Source: Methanobacteriota archaeon (GTDB taxonomy: Archaea > JACRDV01). Taken from it: a DNA stretch of 8,896 nucleotides. The DNA lies in NCBI GenBank assembly GCA_024860865.1, contig JACRDV010000119.1, forward strand, positions 1 to 8,896, in the 5' to 3' direction. Positions 1 to 5,672 of this stretch are shown here, one piece after another (position 1 is the stretch's first letter; each line of letters begins with the position of its first letter). A model generated the notes under the pieces. That model was given only the letters and a program-made list of their open reading frames with translations, did not search any database and was not told where the DNA came from. The translations under genes and the position numbers were made by a program.

Positions 1-680
1 CCGAAAACACTAGCTACTGCCATGCCAGCAACAATTAGTCCAGGATAAATTTCCTTTGTGTACTCAACAACTGCTTTCTCTGCATTCTCAGCATCCATCC
101 AAGAGTGGCCCTTTATCTCAATTCCATTGAGCTTTTTCGCAGCTATAGCTGCAACTGAAGCTTCATGTCCAGTAGCATCTATCACTATCCTTGATTTTAT
201 GGAAAGAGGATCAAAGCATGTCAGATTTTTAGGCAAGAGAGAAGTGAAGAACCAATTAATAACTATGCCTGCAATTCTGTTCTCTTTTACAATTATGTCC
301 TCGGCAATCATATTGTTAAAGAGCTTTACACCAGCATCAGAAGCAGCAGAGAGAAGTTTTGAAACTCCTTCAAGCGAGTCTCCGATGTAAAGGTAACTGT
401 TCAGTGGCTTCAGCTTTATTCCAAACTCTCTAGCAATTTTATCAGCTGGCTCCTCAATCAAAAATTTTGGAAAGGCTAATCCACCTTGCCAGAGACCACC
501 GCCAGCATGAACATTTCTTTCGAGTAAAACTACCTTAAAGCCTTGCTTGGCTAAATAATAAGAGCAAACCAATCCTGCAGGACCAGCGCCTACAACCACA
601 ACATCTGAATTTGAATACGCAGCCAAATCGTTTAGGAATTCTTTCGTTATTTCTTGAGTTATTTCTGCCTCGTCTATCAT
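1..680 (-). CDS. thi4: Thi4-family thiazole synthase (partial, 3' end beyond window)
   Basis: Makes the thiazole half of thiamine (adenylated carboxythiazole) from NAD, glycine and a sulfur source; in archaea the product is ADP-thiazole or a related adenylated ribose intermediate. The visible 226 residues show a Rossmann dinucleotide motif GAGPAG at residues 31-36, the family GGG-x-W-x-GG motif at 60-67 (GGGLWQGG), DATGHEA at 168-174, and the family C-terminal block YPGLIVAGMAVA around 212-223, after which the window ends. The ATG at 680 is preceded by a GAGGGGTGA ribosome site. A TATA-like CTTTATAG lies about 60 bases upstream, so the gene probably has its own promoter despite following the JAMM gene on the same strand. 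No cysteine occurs between residues 156 and 226, the stretch around the GHEA motif. This is consistent with the archaeal sulfide-using class rather than the fungal/plant class that sacrifices a cysteine (inference). Paralogues of ribulose-bisphosphate synthase type are less likely. Confidence 0.88.
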   Translation of the reverse strand, partial: MIDEAEITQEITKEFLNDLAAYSNSDVVVVGAGPAGLVCSYYLAKQGFKVVLLERNVHAGGGLWQGGLAFPKFLIEEPADKIAREFGIKLKPLNSYLYIGDSLEGVSKLLSAASDAGVKLFNNMIAEDIIVKENRIAGIVINWFFTSLLPKNLTCFDPLSIKSRIVIDATGHEASVAAIAAKKLNGIEIKGHSWMDAENAEKAVVEYTKEIYPGLIVAGMAVASVF

Positions 681-737
681 GAATTTCACCCCTCAATTTA
701 AGCTAATTGTTTGATAACTAACTTTATTTTAACTGAC

Positions 738-752
738 AGCCTATAAAGATTT
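738..752 (-). promoter_or_regulatory. Putative TATA box for the thiazole synthase gene
   Basis: On the minus strand the sequence reads AAATCTTTATAGGC, a TATA-like element in the 84-base gap after the JAMM stop codon. A start point about 25 bases downstream would leave a leader of roughly 35-40 bases before the ATG at 680. I see no recognisable thiamine riboswitch in this short leader. Confidence 0.4.
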
Positions 753-764
753 TTTTATTAGGCC

Positions 765-1184
765 TTATTTTGCCTCAACTGGGACTTCTTTAGGCTCTAA
801 TTTATCATAAATAAAGGCTCTGAATTTAGTTTCATATTTTTGAAGCGAAATAATTAACCATACTTCCTTTGGCCAGAGTTTCATGGCTTCTATGTCATAG
901 CCACTTGGATATGCCGCAAACTCAGGATGGGAGTGATAAAATCCAACTAGCTCTAAACCCTCTTTATCAGCCATCGAGACAGCATTATAGATTTCGCGAG
1001 GATCGATGTCAAAGCGAGTTGTCGATTCTAATCTATTTTTAGCATGAACAACCTTTTTTACAAGGATTTCTCCATCATTTTCTTTCCCGAAAAGAAAACC
1101 ACAGCACTCAATTGGAAAAGTCTTTTTGGCTGCGTCTTCCAGTTCTTTGAGCAACTCTATGGGTACAACAAGCTTTTGGCTCAT
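765..1184 (-). CDS. JAMM/MPN+ (Mov34/M67) zinc metalloprotease, Mec/HcyD/desampylase-like
   Basis: Small single-domain JAMM isopeptidase of 139 residues. The complete active-site signature is present: Glu26 in IECCGFLFG, then His84-x-His86-x7-Ser94-x2-Asp97 (HSHPEFAAYPSGYD). In prokaryotes this family hydrolyses bonds after the C-terminal Gly-Gly of ubiquitin-like sulfur carriers. Mec releases cysteine from CysO, HcyD releases homocysteine from HcyS, and HvJAMM1 removes SAMP from proteins. A GG-tailed carrier is encoded in the same window (6509-6790) on the same strand, which makes it the natural substrate candidate (inference). A TTG at 1190 is also in frame, but the AAGGGA ribosome site lies only about 2 bases from it and 8 bases from the ATG at 1184, so I chose the ATG. 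The gene diverges from the plus-strand gene at 1311, with a shared promoter region between them. Confidence 0.9.
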   Translation of the reverse strand: MSQKLVVPIELLKELEDAAKKTFPIECCGFLFGKENDGEILVKKVVHAKNRLESTTRFDIDPREIYNAVSMADKEGLELVGFYHSHPEFAAYPSGYDIEAMKLWPKEVWLIISLQKYETKFRAFIYDKLEPKEVPVEAK

Positions 1185-1310
1185 TTTCAATTTCCCTTCA
1201 CTGATTTGCTAAAAAGTATTAACTCCCGTTCAGAGTTATTTAAATATACTCTAAATTTAATGAATATAAATTTTAGAGTTTCGTTACGTAAAATAGTCAG
1301 AAAGATTCTC
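1185..1310. promoter_or_regulatory. Divergent promoter region with AGAGT/ACTCT inverted repeats
   Basis: This is the AT-rich gap between the JAMM gene (minus) and the orphan gene (plus). It contains an inverted repeat, ACTCTAAATTTA at 1248-1259 and TAAATTTTAGAGT at 1267-1279, identical apart from one extra T, around a 7-base spacer. A third half-site, AGAGT, at 1232-1236 forms a looser 21-base near-palindrome with ACTCT at 1248-1252. TATA-like words on both strands (ATTTAAATATAC near 1238-1249 and ATATAAATTT near 1264-1273) overlap these repeats, so a bound regulator could block both promoters. Confidence 0.45.
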
Positions 1311-2264
1311 ATGATAACGGTAGGATTTTCCCCGCACTGGATTGAAGCATTGGAGCACATGGAAAAGGAAATGAAAAAACATGATGTAATAGTGCTTGAA
1401 GAACCTCAGAACCTTGCCTTCGAAAACATGTTAAAGGAAAAGATCAGCACAGATGAGTATTTGGGTTACTTATTCAATGATACTTATAATCTTTCTCCAG
1501 CATTTCCGAGATTCGCGAGAGAAATGTGCGAAATTTTAAGGAAGCTATACAAAGAAGGAAAGATAATCGATCAAGAAGATCCTTACTATCTTGTTCTTGA
1601 GGGGATATACCGAACAATTGATACAAGAAAAGAAAACTCATCTTCTGGGGAAATCATCCAAGAAATTCTAAGAGACCCTCAAATGAAAAAAGTATATTTA
1701 AGTGAAAGTAGGGCGCAGGGCTTTCTTTTAAATTATTACAACAAGGTTCTAAGTGGTAGTTTTAATGATGTAGTAAAAAATGTAAAAGAGTTTGCAAAGG
1801 CAGATGCTGAGAGGATAAAATTAAGATTAAAAATGAGAGCAGAATCTATTTCGAATAAAATAAAAAAAGGCAAATACAAAGGAAGTATCTATGTCGAAGC
1901 AGGAGGCATTCACCTTCCATTACTTTTATACCTAAGAGAAAATCTTGGAGATGCTTTTAAGATCAAGCCAATTTTTCTCCTTGAAGAGCCAACCAGGGAA
2001 ATGACAGCGGGCAGATTTCGTCATATCCTCCCTCCTGGAGATGTATTAACGCTGAGATATATGTGGGGAAAGATAAATGAAGAGCGAGATGATCTGCTTG
2101 CTGCGCGCAGCATAATACGGATTATGCTGTTAGAAAGATGGAAAGAAAAAGCGCCCTCTCAATTGAAGTTTCCGCATTTGAAAGAGGAAACAAAGTTAAT
2201 TAAATCCGTTGGGAAATTGAGCCTCAAAGATTGTGAAAACTTATTCAAACAAATTAGAAAATAA
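1311..2264 (+). CDS. Uncharacterised protein, possibly TraB/ChaN-like
   Basis: I do not firmly recognise this 317-residue, charged, mostly helical soluble protein. It has no signal peptide or membrane segment. The N-terminus MITVGFSPHWIEALEH is followed by a hydrophobic strand ending in acidic residues (HDVIVLEEPQN). Near residue 200 a strand runs into a histidine (SIYVEAGGIHLPLLLYL). That order, an early histidine, a V-V-x-E-E strand and a late G-x-x-H-L motif, recalls the TraB/ChaN/EreA-like superfamily, but this is pattern matching by eye only. The frame is open back to 1044, but that part lies antisense to the JAMM gene and inside the promoter region. ATG codons exist at 1260 (inside the inverted repeat) and at 1311, and I prefer 1311. 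No strong ribosome site is visible. It is the only plus-strand gene in the left half of the window. Confidence 0.7.
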   Translation: MITVGFSPHWIEALEHMEKEMKKHDVIVLEEPQNLAFENMLKEKISTDEYLGYLFNDTYNLSPAFPRFAREMCEILRKLYKEGKIIDQEDPYYLVLEGIYRTIDTRKENSSSGEIIQEILRDPQMKKVYLSESRAQGFLLNYYNKVLSGSFNDVVKNVKEFAKADAERIKLRLKMRAESISNKIKKGKYKGSIYVEAGGIHLPLLLYLRENLGDAFKIKPIFLLEEPTREMTAGRFRHILPPGDVLTLRYMWGKINEERDDLLAARSIIRIMLLERWKEKAPSQLKFPHLKEETKLIKSVGKLSLKDCENLFKQIRK

Positions 2265-2271
2265 GTTAACC

Positions 2272-2300
2272 TTCTAAAAAATTTTGTATTTTTAAATTTC
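2272..2300 (+). terminator. Possible T-rich terminator after the orphan gene
   Basis: T-rich sequence (ATTTTGTATTTTTAAATTTC at 2281-2300) begins shortly after the stop codon at 2264, without a strong hairpin, as is usual for archaeal intrinsic termination. On the other strand the A-run at 2276-2281 gives six T, which could end minus-strand transcription from the nucleotidyltransferase side. Confidence 0.35.
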
Positions 2301-2350
2301 TTAGTGGAATTTGCCAAAGTTGACAGCTAGCTTATCCATAATGCGCGTAA

Positions 2351-2458
2351 TCATGCGCACTCAATCGGTATTCCTTTGCCCCTAACAATTACCTCATCAT
2401 AAACTTTGGTTAAGCCCGCGTGAATACTTCTATCAATTTCTGGACTTCTTTTTCTCAT
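2351..2458 (-). CDS. Possible small ORF overlapping the nucleotidyltransferase 3' end
   Basis: A 35-codon frame starts with ATG at 2458, inside the last 26 bases of the upstream nucleotidyltransferase gene in another frame, and ends with TGA at 2351-2353. The peptide begins MRKRSPEIDRS and ends GKGIPIECA. Its mixed composition (Asp/Glu/Val/Gly/Ile) is not typical of random AT-rich noncoding frames. There is no clear ribosome site, so expression would depend on translational coupling. I know no family for it. It may be a small orphan gene or a chance frame. Confidence 0.25.
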   Translation of the reverse strand: MRKRSPEIDRSIHAGLTKVYDEVIVRGKGIPIECA

Positions 2459-3134
2459 CTATTATTCTAATGAGTTCATTAACATTCATGAAAGCATCAG
2501 CGATTATTCTCTCTTTTTCCTCTTTACCAGAAGGATTTAAGAAATTTGCAACCCACGTTGGGCCTTCTGCTGTTATGCTGCTGAACTTACTCCTTACGTT
2601 ATCTATGCCTTCCGCAATCAATTTATCGTCTACATATGGAGCAATCTCAGCAGCTACGTCCTCTGGGCCACCTTTATAATTCGCAGTTATAGAATAAACG
2701 TCATAGGCGTCTTTTTCCTTGTATCTCTCCTTTAATGCGAATCCTTTCGTAGTTATACACCCAACTACGTCAGCGATTTTAATCCCTACTAAAGTTTCTC
2801 CGTCTCCGGGGAGTATTCCTATCAATTCGTATTCTAAATAATGTTCAAATGCTATATCGCACCCACGCATGGTTCTTGCGAGCAAATCTCGCTGTACTTG
2901 TTTATGTCTTCGCTCTCTCTCAAATTGGATACTCAAAAAATCTACAGAGATATTATACTCTTTATTATCAGCTGGTGAGATTATTTTTCTGTCGAAACTG
3001 TAGGGGATTATATTCCCCAACCTATCTTTTCTCGGCACATACCCGCGATCTTTGATTATCTCTACTATTGTTGCATAGGCAACGCTGTCAACTATGTCGG
3101 GGTTAACAGCGATATCTATATCAATTGAGACCAT
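2433..3134 (-). CDS. AbiEii-like nucleotidyltransferase, N-terminally short
   Basis: Resembles the nucleotidyltransferase (AbiEii/AbiGii, MNT-like) fold. SIDIDIAV near the start matches the D-x-D strand, ISVDFL fits the third catalytic aspartate strand, and EKDAYDVYSI matches the K-D-x-x-D block of AbiEii-type proteins. The C-terminal half (GPTWVANF, then a helix with NVNELIRII) matches a related uncharacterised nucleotidyltransferase group as I remember it. Family members normally have a G-G/S motif roughly 10-13 residues before D-x-D. Here neither ATG leaves room for it, and an in-frame TGA lies just upstream, so the protein seems truncated or remodelled. The frame opens at ATG 3173, but that codon sits inside a TATA-like box. 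I prefer the ATG at 3134 (233 residues), which follows the operator-like palindrome. No AbiEi-type partner is seen. It could be a degenerate toxin-type enzyme or a repurposed one. Confidence 0.6.
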   Translation of the reverse strand: MVSIDIDIAVNPDIVDSVAYATIVEIIKDRGYVPRKDRLGNIIPYSFDRKIISPADNKEYNISVDFLSIQFERERRHKQVQRDLLARTMRGCDIAFEHYLEYELIGILPGDGETLVGIKIADVVGCITTKGFALKERYKEKDAYDVYSITANYKGGPEDVAAEIAPYVDDKLIAEGIDNVRSKFSSITAEGPTWVANFLNPSGKEEKERIIADAFMNVNELIRIIDEKKKSRN

Positions 3135-3152
3135 TTTCACTATTTCTATTAT

Positions 3153-3180
3153 TTTCACCGTACGGTGAAACATATAAATT
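3153..3180 (-). promoter_or_regulatory. 18-bp perfect palindrome next to a TATA box, operator candidate
   Basis: TTTCACCGTACGGTGAAA at 3153-3170 is a perfect 18-base palindrome. Directly upstream on the minus strand is AATTTATATG (3171-3180), a good archaeal TATA box. Transcription would start near 3150, just past the palindrome and about 15 bases before the ATG at 3134. That places the palindrome between TATA and start point, the classic position for a repressor. The same bases would have to be coding if the gene began at 3173, another reason to prefer the later start. Confidence 0.55.
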
Positions 3181-3328
3181 ATCGAAAGTCTTCAATTTAA
3201 GTGAGAGTTTTACAAAGGAATTTTGCCCAGCCCTCCTGTTGCAGGGTATGAACTAAAAAAACAAGTTTTTGCGGTTGTATTGTTGCATCTAAAGAGGGGT
3301 TGTGGTGGTTTTTCTGCTTCGGCTATCA

Positions 3329-3496
3329 CTAGTTGAGACTCTCGTGAGCCCTGGAGCCGAATAAAACTAGCTTTCCATCAACAGCGATAACTTTTCCGTG
3401 GGTCTGTGTTGCTGGAATGAGCACGTTTAGAAACTTTTCATTTTCTTCCATATCAACTATTTTCCATCTGTAGTTAGACTCGTAAAAGTGGGGATT
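3329..3496 (-). pseudogene. Remnant of a phospholipase D-like (HKD) domain gene
   Basis: A minus-strand frame ending in TAG at 3329-3331 encodes a coherent fragment running from NPHFYESNYRW to the C-terminus SRAHESLN. Within it, HGKVIAVDGKLVLFGS fits the PLD/HKD signature H-x-K-x4-D-x6-G-S exactly. The only ATG (3451) would give 40 residues, with no clear ribosome site. The frame is open further upstream, to about 3560, but without a start codon of usual type. Active PLD proteins need two HKD motifs and normally continue past G-S, so this looks like a decayed gene end or a frameshifted fragment, not a functional enzyme. A functional micro-protein is possible but less likely. Confidence 0.5.
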
Positions 3497-3520
3497 AACC
3501 TTAGGTTTTAAGCAGCAAAG

Positions 3521-3549
3521 TAAAATTTGAAAATAAACAAAAAATCGAC
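3521..3549 (-). terminator. T-rich terminator after the sulfur operon
   Basis: About 35 bases past the stop of the threonine synthase-like gene, the minus strand reads TCGATTTTTTGTTTATTTTC followed by another T-run. Clustered T-runs without a hairpin fit archaeal intrinsic termination and suggest the operon ends here, before the accessory patch. Confidence 0.45.
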
Positions 3550-3582
3550 TTATGTGTTTTTGAATGTTTTACAACTAGATAG

Positions 3583-4848
3583 CTAGGCAGAATTCCTTCG
3601 CCAAATAACTCCGGCAGGCTTTAATTCATCAAGTAATTTTTTAAAAGCTTCAAAAGATGGTTCAATTGTTGGAGGCTTTATTAATTTCTCAGCAATGGTT
3701 TCTTGTGTTTTTAGACCATTACCTGTGATGTAAAGAACTATTTTTTCATCCCGATCGATTTCTCCTTCTTCTGCTAATTTCTTAAGAGTCGCTACTACAA
3801 CTCCGCCAGCTGGCTCAGTGAATATTCCTTCAGTTTTAGCCAAGAGCTCAATTGCTCCCAAGGTTTCTTCATCTGTTGAAGCTCTACCAGTCCCGCCGGT
3901 ATTTTTCATTGTTTGGATAGCATAATAACCATCAGCAGGGTCTCCGATAGCTAGACTTTTGCAGATAGTGTTAGGGTGTTCAACCGGTATTATCTCATCA
4001 GTTTTGTTCAACAGAGCTTGAATAATTGGGGAACAACCATTTGGTTGAGCTCCAGAAATTTTTACATGGTTTTCTTTGATCAGACCAACTCGCTCAAACT
4101 CTTGAAAACCTCTTCCAATAGAATGTAAAAGTGCGCCGCTAGCCATGGGTACAATAACATGGTCTGGAGGATTCCATCCTAGTTGTTCACAAACCTCAAA
4201 AGCCAGCGTTTTAGAGCCTTCAACATAATATGGACGGATGTTAATGTTAGCAAAACCAATGTTGCTAGTGACAGCCAACTCTGTAGCTAGTCTGTTGACT
4301 TGATCGTATGTTCCTTTAACAGCTACAATAATGGCCCCATAGGCCAGTGTTTGTGTTATCTTCGTAATCTCAAGACCCTCTGGAACGAAAACAAAACAAG
4401 GTAGCCCCGCCTTCGCGGCATGAGCTGCTAAAGCACCTGCAAGATTGCCAGTTGATGCACATCCTACTGCAGGCATACCAAATTCTAAGGCTTTAGTGAC
4501 AGCAACGCTTGCAGGCCTATCCTTAAAAGAATAGCTTGGGTTAACCGCATCATTTTTCAAGTAAACTTCTTTTAGACCCAATTCTTTTGCGAGTTTATCC
4601 GCTTTCAGAAGCGGAGTAAACCCTGCTCCAATATCTACTATTTTGTCTGTATCGTCAATTGGAAGCAATTCGATGTATCGCCATAAAGTTGGCTTTCTTT
4701 TTTCAATTTTAGTTCGAGATATTGCGCTTGAAATTTTATCGTAATCATAAATGACATCAACTGGTCCGAAGCACAGCTGACAAGCATTCAGCACTTTTTT
4801 AGGATAGTGCTCTTTGCATTCTCTGCATTCAAGTCCTATTGCAAACAT
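3583..4848 (-). CDS. thrC: Zinc-ribbon threonine synthase-like PLP enzyme
   Basis: Fold-type II PLP enzyme of 421 residues, closest by eye to threonine synthase, which turns O-phosphohomoserine into threonine. An N-terminal zinc ribbon has Cys8, Cys11, Cys23 and Cys26 followed by FGPVDVIYDYD. The PLP lysine is Lys109 in NPSYSFKDRPAS. CASTGNLAGALAAHAAKAG and IFTEPAGGVV are the other expected cofactor-loop motifs. The frame continues to an ATG at 4911, inside the upstream gene. I chose ATG 4848 because it sits one base after the upstream TAA with a GGTGG site just before it, giving tight translational coupling, and because the zinc ribbon starts there. Position in an operon with a sulfur carrier, its E1 and TusA suggests it may accept sulfur from a protein thiocarboxylate to make homocysteine or cysteine (inference). 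Cysteate synthase is another threonine synthase relative to consider. The gene symbol reflects family, not proven activity. Confidence 0.85.
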   Translation of the reverse strand: MFAIGLECRECKEHYPKKVLNACQLCFGPVDVIYDYDKISSAISRTKIEKRKPTLWRYIELLPIDDTDKIVDIGAGFTPLLKADKLAKELGLKEVYLKNDAVNPSYSFKDRPASVAVTKALEFGMPAVGCASTGNLAGALAAHAAKAGLPCFVFVPEGLEITKITQTLAYGAIIVAVKGTYDQVNRLATELAVTSNIGFANINIRPYYVEGSKTLAFEVCEQLGWNPPDHVIVPMASGALLHSIGRGFQEFERVGLIKENHVKISGAQPNGCSPIIQALLNKTDEIIPVEHPNTICKSLAIGDPADGYYAIQTMKNTGGTGRASTDEETLGAIELLAKTEGIFTEPAGGVVVATLKKLAEEGEIDRDEKIVLYITGNGLKTQETIAEKLIKPPTIEPSFEAFKKLLDELKPAGVIWRRNSA

Positions 4849-4849
4849 G

Positions 4850-5383
4850 TTATTTCTTCCACCAGCAGACTTCTCCTCCAAACTCAACCAAGCGCCTTCT
4901 GAGGTGGACATCCTTGAACCTCCCCCAAAGCCTTGGATCGATACGATCCAAAGCGACTTTAGTTTTAATACCTCGTTCTAAAGTGAATTTGCAATCTAAA
5001 CTGCAAGGAATATAACCATAAGAACCGAGAAAGAATTCGTTAGGAATGTGCTTGCCACTTTGAAGGGCCTTTATCTCTTCTTTTGATATTTTTTCGCTGA
5101 GCTTTGAACCCTGCTCAAGAAAAGCTTTTACACAGCACTGTGGAATTCCAAACCAATCGCCTCTAGCTTTAGTATCTTCAGCTAAAGCTTCAAGATCACC
5201 CTTAACTTTAGCGACTAAATATTTCCCATTTTTATGTTTGTAAATGAGACCAAGATTTGTTATCAAAACCTCAAGATCTTTATCAGCATGTCTATTGATT
5301 TCAGCACCTTTTTTTATTCCCTCCTTTACCATAACTAAGTCTACAACTACACCGGGTTGTTCTTCAACCAAACTTTTTGCCAT
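4850..5383 (-). CDS. DUF483-like cysteine-rich protein of unknown function
   Basis: This soluble protein of 177 residues matches, from memory, the archaeal DUF483 family, whose function is not known to me. Conserved-looking blocks are FGIPQCCVKAF (Cys83-Cys84), YIPCSLDCKFTLERG (Cys127 and Cys131) and a C-terminal VCWW (Cys173). The paired cysteines could bind a metal or an iron-sulfur cluster, or relay sulfur (inference). It has no signal peptide or membrane segment. The ATG at 5383 has a GGAG site with 8-base spacing. The gene lies 39 bases after the TusA gene and one base before the threonine synthase-like start, so it is translated together with enzymes of sulfur transfer, which is the best clue to its role. 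Confidence 0.75.
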   Translation of the reverse strand: MAKSLVEEQPGVVVDLVMVKEGIKKGAEINRHADKDLEVLITNLGLIYKHKNGKYLVAKVKGDLEALAEDTKARGDWFGIPQCCVKAFLEQGSKLSEKISKEEIKALQSGKHIPNEFFLGSYGYIPCSLDCKFTLERGIKTKVALDRIDPRLWGRFKDVHLRRRLVEFGGEVCWWKK

Positions 5384-5422
5384 TTAGTGCGCTCCAATTT
5401 TTTCATTTTAAATTTAAAATTT

Positions 5423-5662
5423 TCAAGTACTTTCTTTAACTTTGATCCAAATGCCCCAAAGTTTTTCACTTTCTTTCTCAACCTTTAGGACCTCATGCCC
5501 GAGGGTTTTTATACTTCGTGGAATATTTCTGGAAGCTGGCTCATAATCAACAATCACTTTTAAAATCTGATTTGGTTCCATCTCTTCTACTTGCAGTTTT
5601 GTTTTAACATAAGTGTAAGGGCAAACATCTCCTCTTAAATCGAGTTCGACATCAGGTTTCAT
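5423..5662 (-). CDS. tusA: TusA/SirA-family sulfurtransferase
   Basis: A small persulfide carrier of 79 residues. Family features are the N-terminal strand ELDLRGDVCP, with the persulfide cysteine at Cys14 followed by Pro15, a helix (YVKTKLQVEEM), and the strand-turn-helix ILKVIVDYEPASRNIPRSI, typical of TusA. The usual C-P-x-P motif reads C-P-Y-T here, so the second proline is absent. TusA proteins pass sulfur from cysteine desulfurases or other donors to thiouridine, molybdopterin or other acceptors. Here the obvious acceptor is the adenylated carrier encoded two genes upstream (inference). The ATG at 5662 has a strong AGGAGG site that overlaps the TAG of the upstream E1-like gene, so the two are translationally coupled. 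Confidence 0.9.
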   Translation of the reverse strand: MKPDVELDLRGDVCPYTYVKTKLQVEEMEPNQILKVIVDYEPASRNIPRSIKTLGHEVLKVEKESEKLWGIWIKVKEST

Positions 5663-5672
5663 TAAAAGCCTC

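Larger units (their letters stand above)
3174..3582. other. 409-base gap without an intact gene
   Basis: Between the nucleotidyltransferase and the threonine synthase-like gene there is no complete gene. It holds the PLD-like remnant at 3329-3496 and a T-rich putative terminator near 3521-3549. From 3181 to 3328 I see no convincing RNA gene. One minus-strand frame stays open from about 3350 to a TAA at 3210, but its product is low-complexity and unlike any family I know. Confidence 0.5.

Noticed and set aside
58-390. 110-codon plus-strand frame opposite Thi4
   Set aside because: Shadow of the Thi4 coding strand, with no family resemblance.
749-757. T-run after the JAMM gene as a terminator
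   Set aside because: The T-run is on the plus strand, where no gene ends; on the minus strand it is an A-run and cannot terminate the JAMM transcript.
1044-1310. N-terminal extension of the orphan plus-strand gene back to 1044
   Set aside because: It runs antisense through the JAMM gene and across the divergent promoter region; the well-supported JAMM coding frame explains this stretch.
2342-2359. Short hairpin TGCGC-N8-GCGCA
   Set aside because: The stem is only 5 bp and no T-run follows, so it is not supported as a terminator or regulatory site.
3210-3350. Open minus-strand frame next to the PLD remnant
   Set aside because: Could be a frameshifted continuation of the PLD-like gene, but its proline/threonine-rich product shows no PLD or other family pattern.
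4849-4911. Longer start for the threonine synthase-like gene
   Set aside because: It lies inside the DUF483-like coding region and adds a low-complexity tail before the zinc ribbon; the ATG at 4848 is tightly coupled to the upstream stop.
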